Shown here: one piece after another, positions 59,623 through 64,000 of the stretch
Layout: each line of letters begins with the position of its first letter
How positions within the stretch are numbered: position 1 is the stretch's first letter
Source of the DNA: Palsa-295 sp963785585
GTDB taxonomy: Bacteria; Acidobacteriota; Terriglobia; Acidiferrales; UBA7541
NCBI GenBank assembly: GCA_963785585.1
Contig: CAWAVW010000001.1
Span: 496,001 to 560,000 of the forward strand
Length of the DNA stretch: 64,000 nucleotides
Reading direction: 5' to 3'
Translations under genes and position numbers: made by a program
Notes under the pieces: model-generated
What the model was told of the DNA's origin: nothing
Database searches by the model: none
What the model saw: the letters and a program-made list of their open reading frames with translations, nothing else

Positions 59623-61829
59623 CGGATTTCCTCTTGGGATTGCGGATGCATGACAACGACGGATTCGGAATGCGGGATTTCGAACAAAGCGGTGAAATGA
59701 AACTTGCTTCCCTTGCCTGGCTCGCTATCGACCCAGATCTTTCCGCCCATTAATCGGACGAGCCGGGCGGTGATGGTGAGGCCGAGACCCGTGCCGCCGT
59801 ATTTGCGGGTGGTGGAACTGTCGGCCTGGGTGAAGGCTTCAAAGATCAGGGATTGTTTTTCTTTCGGGATGCCGATGCCGGAATCGGCGACCGCGCAATG
59901 CAGCAGCAGGGTGGAGGCCGTTTCATTTTCGACGGTGACGTCCACCGAGACGCTGCCCTGGTCGGTGAATTTGATGGCGTTGCCGACCAGGTTGAGAAGT
60001 ATTTGGCGAAGGCGAAGCGGATCGCCGACCAGGATTTCCGGGACGCGCGGTGAGACGTGCCAGTCCAGGGCGACGTGTTTCTGGCTGGCGCGGAAACGCA
60101 TGACTTTCAGGATTTCGTCGAGTTTTTGATGGAAGGAAAATTCGATGGGATCGAGATCGAGCTTGCCGGCTTCGACTTTGGAGAGATCGAGGATGTCGTT
60201 GAGCATTTCGAGCAGCGATTCAGAGGAAGATTTGACCAGGTCGAGGTATTCGCGCTGTTCGTCGTTGATGGGGCTATCGAGGACCAGTTCGGTCATGCCG
60301 ATGATGCCGTTCATGGGAGTGCGGAACTCGTGGCTGATGTTGGCGAGAAATTCGCTTTTGGCGCGGCTGGCGCCTTCGGCAATTTCCTTGGCGCGGAGAA
60401 GCTCGACTTCCTTTTGTTTTTGAGGGGTGATGTCGAGAGCGGTCATGCAAACGGTTTTGGGAGGTCCGGAGAGCGGACGAATGGGCATGATGCGGGTGAG
60501 AAACCAGAGTTCGCGGCCGTCGATCATCATGGGAAATTCCAGGATCTCGCCGGTGGAAGTGTCGAGGGCCCGCCGGCATCCCGCGAGCAGCTTGAGGGCG
60601 AGGTTTTTGTCGAGGATCTCGGTGATTTGGCGGCCCAGCATTTCGTTCCTGGGGCGAACCAGATAGCGTTCATCGGCGGCCCAAATGTTGCGGTAGGTGC
60701 CGTCGTAGTCGAACTCGAGGATGACTTCATTCACGGAATTGACGACGGCTTCCATACGAGCATGGCCTTCGCGGAGCTCGGACTCGCCGTGATCGCGTTC
60801 GGTGACCAGGGCACCGAGGCACAGTCCGGTGATCGAAACAACCAGCATCAGCAGCTGCAGAACGGCGAGCCGGTTCAGGCCGCCGGGATACAGCCAGACC
60901 ATCACCATCGCACCCAGATTCAACAGCAATATGGATGTGGTGGCGCCCGGCAGACCGTGACGGACCGCTATCCATATAATCGGCAGGAAAAACAAATAGA
61001 AGAGTTCGTAACTGGCGGACAAATTCCAGCGGAACACGACCCACAGCGCAAAGGCAATGCTGGCGCCCTGAAAGAGATTTTCGAACAGACTGCGCGCCTC
61101 GGAGGCGCTGTTGCCGAACGGCGCGTCGAAGGAGGAGTTGCCGGGCGTTACCCGTGTTTCGATGCCAGTGAAGCGGCGCAGCGCCGGCATGATGTGAATG
61201 AGAAGAAACGGGGAAAGACAGACCAGCGCGACCGAATCGCCGATCCACCAGTTGATGGCGCCGGTGGCGTAATGCTTCCACGAAATGCTGTGATTGAAGA
61301 CCAAACAGGCCGCGCCAGAATAGGCAACGCCGCAGGAAATCCCGAGCGTGACGAAGAGGAAGCGGATCACGTGGGGGATGCTGTTGAGCGGCGAGCGAGG
61401 ATTGAGGTACCGGCGGAGAATTACCGCGGCGAGAGCGTAGCCGCCAAAGATGAAAACGTTTTCCACCCAAAACGCCGGGTCCCAGAACGATTGGTGGTAA
61501 TTCATGATGCCGGCGATCATTCCAGCAGAAAAGAGCGGCAGGAAATAGTAGGTTCCGAGCCCGAAAAGAGCGGCGAAGACCATTCCGGACGGGGGATACC
61601 AGGCGCTGATGCCGCTCCACATCTGGAACGACACGGTGATGCGATCGAGAATGATGTAGGCGATAACGAGCAACAGCGCGACGAGGACGCGAGAGACGCT
61701 CCACCAATGCCAGTAGGCGGTGAGCGCTTTGCGCAGACGAGCCGGTAGCGAAGCAGCGGCGCTGAGGAGAGCTTCGCCGAGGATCGACGGCATCAATCGA
61801 GCACCCGTTTCAAGTGCGTTCCATTCCAA
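59619..61829 (-). CDS. Sensor histidine kinase with MASE1 membrane sensor and PAS domain
   Basis: The 736-residue kinase has an N-terminal MASE1 domain with about eight membrane helices (ISAWYPPSGMVFAALFGLGT, WVENVFIFGGYALAAVILRR, WKHYATGAINWWIGDSVALV), a PAS domain (MEAVVNSVNEVILEFDYDGT), a coil, HisKA with the His in LANISHEFRTPMNGIIGMTE and an ATPase domain (LLNLVGNAIKFTDQGS, VADSGIGIPKEKQSLIFEAF, GTGLGLTITARLVRLMGGKI). The NISHEFRTPMNG form is typical of kinases that feed separate or fused receivers. An ATG at 61793 is an alternative start. It overlaps the REC-GGDEF gene by four bases. Confidence 0.94.
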   Translation of the reverse strand: MEWNALETGARLMPSILGEALLSAAASLPARLRKALTAYWHWWSVSRVLVALLLVIAYIILDRITVSFQMWSGISAWYPPSGMVFAALFGLGTYYFLPLFSAGMIAGIMNYHQSFWDPAFWVENVFIFGGYALAAVILRRYLNPRSPLNSIPHVIRFLFVTLGISCGVAYSGAACLVFNHSISWKHYATGAINWWIGDSVALVCLSPFLLIHIMPALRRFTGIETRVTPGNSSFDAPFGNSASEARSLFENLFQGASIAFALWVVFRWNLSASYELFYLFFLPIIWIAVRHGLPGATTSILLLNLGAMVMVWLYPGGLNRLAVLQLLMLVVSITGLCLGALVTERDHGESELREGHARMEAVVNSVNEVILEFDYDGTYRNIWAADERYLVRPRNEMLGRQITEILDKNLALKLLAGCRRALDTSTGEILEFPMMIDGRELWFLTRIMPIRPLSGPPKTVCMTALDITPQKQKEVELLRAKEIAEGASRAKSEFLANISHEFRTPMNGIIGMTELVLDSPINDEQREYLDLVKSSSESLLEMLNDILDLSKVEAGKLDLDPIEFSFHQKLDEILKVMRFRASQKHVALDWHVSPRVPEILVGDPLRLRQILLNLVGNAIKFTDQGSVSVDVTVENETASTLLLHCAVADSGIGIPKEKQSLIFEAFTQADSSTTRKYGGTGLGLTITARLVRLMGGKIWVDSEPGKGSKFHFTALFEIPHSESVVVMHPQSQEEIR

Positions 61830-61862
61830 AATGCGGCGCCGGCGACGAGTGCGCGAGAACGC

Positions 61863-63041
61863 TCATCGAGGCGGACGGATCAGCAAACGTTCTGCCAGGG
61901 CGCGCGTCGGGTGAGCCGGAATCGAGCGTGCATCGGAGACCGCAGCGGCCGCTTCGATGAAGCGATCGGGAATGGGTGGAGCAATCGGCACCAGAGCTCC
62001 TTCCGCTTCCTTTAAGAACGTGAGCCGCATGTCGCCGCCGTTCCAATCGATGGAGATGACGTCGCCGAGGGAGACTTGTTCGGTGGCGAGCAGGCTGGCC
62101 AGCGGGTACACGATGTGGCGCTCGATGGCGCGTTTCAGATGGCGCGCGCCGTATTTCAAATCGGTTCCTTCGCGAAGCAGAAATTCCCGCGCCGGCGCGG
62201 TGGCCCGGAACAGGAAACGGCCCTTGGCCGTTTCGAGCACCCGCTGCTGCACCATGCCGAGTTCGATGTCCAGAATCTGCTCCAGCTGTTGCGCGCGCAG
62301 CGGATGAAACACGATCGTCTTGTCGATCCGGTTCATGAATTCCGGCGCGAATTTGCGCTTCGCCGCTTCCGCCGCGGTCTTCTCGACTTTTTCGTCCAGA
62401 CGAACTCGGGTGTCGGCCTGCACTTTCGGCGCAAAGCCCATGCCGCCGACCATCAGTTCGGTGATTTCCTGGCCGCCCAGATTGGAGGTGAGGAATATCA
62501 TGGTCTGCGACAAGTCCACGCGGCGGTTATCGCCCAGCGTCAGCGTCGCTTTATCCAGAATCCCCAGCAGCAACTGCCACAGAGCGTCGCTGGCCTTTTC
62601 GATTTCGTCGAACAGCAAAAAGGAAATCTTCAGTTTCTCGGTGTGATACTGCGCCAGCGCTTCCTGGGTGATCAGCGGATGCGTTTCCCGGTGCCCCAGA
62701 TATCCCGGCGGCGATCCAATCAATTTGGCAATTTCGTGGGAGTGCTGGAACTCGGCGCAATCGACTTTGATCACCGCGCGCGGATCGCCAAACAGAACTT
62801 CGGCGGTCGCTTCCACCACCCGCGTCTTGCCCGCACCCGTCGGCCCCAGAAACAGCAAGTTCCCCACAGGCCGCCCCGGCGAGTTCAATCCCGCACGAAA
62901 CACCTGATACAAGTCCACCACCGCCTGTACCGCTTCGTCCTGCCCTACAATCTTGCGTCGTAGCCCGGCCTCAAAGTCCCGCGATTCGCCACTGCGACGA
63001 TCTGGATCCAGATGCCGCCCTCCCGAAGCATTGATCGACAT
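61863..63041 (-). CDS. Single-module Clp-type AAA+ ATPase (ClpB/ClpA D2-like)
   Basis: The 392-residue protein has one AAA+ module of the ClpA/ClpB second-domain type: IVGQDEAVQAVVDLYQVFRA, Walker A LGPTGAGKTRVVE, IKVDCAEFQHSHEIAKLIGS, PPGYLGHRE, Walker B SFLLFDEIEKASDALWQLLL, sensor 1 FLTSNLGG and the arginine finger in FAPEFMNRIDKTIVFHPL, then a D2-small domain (DLKYGARHLKRAIERHIVYP). It lacks the N domain, the first AAA module and the ClpB middle domain, so it is not a normal ClpB. I used the ATG at 63041 (GGGAGGGG upstream). It may be a chaperone-like remodeller; the partner is unknown. Confidence 0.85.
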   Translation of the reverse strand: MSINASGGRHLDPDRRSGESRDFEAGLRRKIVGQDEAVQAVVDLYQVFRAGLNSPGRPVGNLLFLGPTGAGKTRVVEATAEVLFGDPRAVIKVDCAEFQHSHEIAKLIGSPPGYLGHRETHPLITQEALAQYHTEKLKISFLLFDEIEKASDALWQLLLGILDKATLTLGDNRRVDLSQTMIFLTSNLGGQEITELMVGGMGFAPKVQADTRVRLDEKVEKTAAEAAKRKFAPEFMNRIDKTIVFHPLRAQQLEQILDIELGMVQQRVLETAKGRFLFRATAPAREFLLREGTDLKYGARHLKRAIERHIVYPLASLLATEQVSLGDVISIDWNGGDMRLTFLKEAEGALVPIAPPIPDRFIEAAAAVSDARSIPAHPTRALAERLLIRPPR

Positions 63042-63349
63042 GACCCCCTCCCGAACTGCAAGGACTTCACCAAGTACCGCGCCCCCTGCAACGGCAACAA
63101 GACTGAAGCAGAACAATGGCCAAAGGGCAGCGCTCGTTACGAATGCAAAGCTCATCGAATGAGAGACATGCGCAAAACGCCCCGGAGAGGGAAAAGACCG
63201 AAAAAGGAATGGTTGTTTCACGCGGGACGCAACGTGCCGCTGCGACACGTTGTTAAAGTCTTGTTAAAAAAGCCGGATAACGGCGTCAACGGCTTGCGCG
63301 ACGGGCATTCTTTCCCGTATGGTGTGTTCGAAACCATGAAAGAAAACCA
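63042..63349. other. Divergent regulatory gap between the Clp-type gene and the PhoB-like gene
   Basis: No gene is supported here; an open frame on the minus strand continues to 63248 but its start and composition are poor. The gap holds an inverted repeat AACGTG/CACGTT (63230-63251) next to the 11-bp-period direct repeat at 63250-63271. Confidence 0.45.
63250..63271 (+). promoter_or_regulatory. Pho-box-like direct repeat upstream of the PhoB-like gene
   Basis: TTGTTAAA occurs twice with an 11-base period (63250-63257 and 63261-63268). OmpR/PhoB-family regulators bind tandem half-sites at about 11-bp period, and TTGTTAA is the reverse complement of TTAACAA, close to Bacillus PhoP half-sites. 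It lies 79 bases before the start codon, so autoregulation is plausible. Confidence 0.55.
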
Positions 63350-64000
63350 ATGAAACGCGTACTCGTAGTCGAAGACGACAAAGACATCGTCGAACTGGTC
63401 CGTTACAACCTGGAAAAAGACGGGTATCAGGTTGCCTCCAGCGCCGACGGAGCGACCGGGCTGGCGCAGATTCGCAAATCGCCACCGGACCTGCTGATCC
63501 TGGACCTGATGCTTCCCAAACTTTCGGGACTGGATATCTGCAAGGAAATCCGAAAGGACGTAAGCCTCAACCGCTTGCCGATTCTGATCCTGACGGCCAA
63601 GGGCGAGGAAGCGGATCGGGTGGTGGGGCTGGAACTGGGCGCGGACGATTACGTCACCAAGCCGTTCAGTCCGCGCGAACTTGCGGCGCGAGTGAAGGCG
63701 CTGCTGCGGCGCGCCGAGCCGGGAACGCCGTCGGAGAAACCGATCGAGGTGGGTGTGCTGCGGATCGACCCGGCGGCGTACCGTGTGACGCGCGCGACAA
63801 AACCGGTGCCGATGAGCACGCTGGAATTCCGCCTGCTGTATTTTCTGGCGGCGCGGCCGAACCGGGTATTCACGCGCGACCAGTTGCTTGACGGAGTTTG
63901 GGGAACGGAACGGTTTGTGACGCCGCGGAGCGTGGACGTGTACGTGCGGCGGCTGCGCGAGAAGATCGAAGCGGACCCGCAACATCCTGCCTATATGAAA
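63350..64000 (+). CDS. PhoB-like OmpR-family response regulator (cut by the window end)
   Basis: The visible 217 codons encode a receiver (VLVVEDDKDIVELVRYNLEK, phosphoacceptor D52 in LLILDLMLPKLSG, K104 in YVTKPFSPREL) and most of a winged-helix output (VPMSTLEFRLLYFLAARPNR, VFTRDQLLDGVWGTE, RSVDVYVRRLREKIEADP). That is the PhoB/OmpR pattern; the DLLILDLMLP form and the 11-bp repeat upstream favour PhoB. The frame is still open at the last base, so the C-terminus and any phoR partner lie beyond the window. The start is the ATG at 63350. Confidence 0.93.
   Translation, partial: MKRVLVVEDDKDIVELVRYNLEKDGYQVASSADGATGLAQIRKSPPDLLILDLMLPKLSGLDICKEIRKDVSLNRLPILILTAKGEEADRVVGLELGADDYVTKPFSPRELAARVKALLRRAEPGTPSEKPIEVGVLRIDPAAYRVTRATKPVPMSTLEFRLLYFLAARPNRVFTRDQLLDGVWGTERFVTPRSVDVYVRRLREKIEADPQHPAYMK

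Noticed and set aside
60057..61748. Plus-strand open frame of 563 codons
   Set aside because: Antisense to the MASE1 kinase; rich in Asp/Gly/Glu/Gln with no domain; shadow.

Overview
The window is a GC-rich bacterial chromosome segment, almost fully coding, with no rRNA, tRNA or CRISPR array that I could find. The gene set (tgt-yajC-secD, rpoD-dnaG-mutS2, ruvA/ruvB, a TonB C-terminal secreted protein with a CPQPxYS-type linker, SYLF, VOC and DUF3052 proteins, an MglA-type GTPase) and the many long sensor kinases suggest an Acidobacteriota (Terriglobia-like) genome. That placement is inferred from gene content, not proven.

Layout. 1-4.1 kb: protein export and tRNA modification (secD, yajC, tgt) plus a YIP1 membrane protein. 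4.2-7.0 kb: two peptide-type ABC ATPases with a methyltransferase translationally nested between them. 7.1-9.4 kb: a MarR-SRPBCC-DUF3052 operon and a divergent SRPBCC-like gene around a palindromic operator. 9.4-17.6 kb: rpoD, dnaG, mutS2 and a PBP4-type carboxypeptidase. 17.6-24.3 kb: a SYLF protein, then a TetR-controlled tripartite efflux operon (tolC-emrA-emrB) and a cytidylate-kinase-like gene. 24.3-28.9 kb: VOC protein, radical SAM protein, an atypical receiver protein, folK and a degenerate M23 protein.

28.9-31.3 kb is the main accessory patch: a perfect hairpin, a 149-bp direct repeat at each end, a transposase remnant with an IS4-type YREK signature, and an AT-richer orphan membrane gene with a -10 box placed for leaderless transcription. 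31.3-41.8 kb returns to conserved genes: ruvB, an ABM-type gene, ruvA, a secreted hypothetical protein, ilvA behind a putative attenuator with a leader ORF, a class II aldolase, gdh, a YvcK/CofD-like protein, TPR, mglA, TonB-C and STAS. 41.8-42.5 kb is a 0.7-kb gene-free stretch with a dispersed repeat and a candidate structured RNA.

42.5-49.4 kb is the most interesting system: four same-strand signalling genes. The first encodes a histidine kinase whose N-terminal membrane domain matches the copper/ethylene-binding domain of plant ethylene receptors, with the key residues at the same spacing. It is followed by a CHASE3 histidine kinase, an Rcp1-type single-domain response regulator and a REC-PAS-PAS-kinase-REC hybrid. 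49.6-53.4 kb is a lipid-transport (Mla/MCE) operon with STAS, permease, ATPase, MCE protein and a PqiC-like lipoprotein. 53.6-58.5 kb holds citrate synthase and a photolyase-SRPBCC-FAD oxidoreductase cluster. 58.6-61.8 kb is a MASE1 kinase overlapping a REC-GGDEF cyclase. 61.9-64.0 kb has a single-module Clp-type AAA ATPase and a PhoB-like regulator that runs off the end, preceded by an 11-bp-period direct repeat resembling a Pho box.
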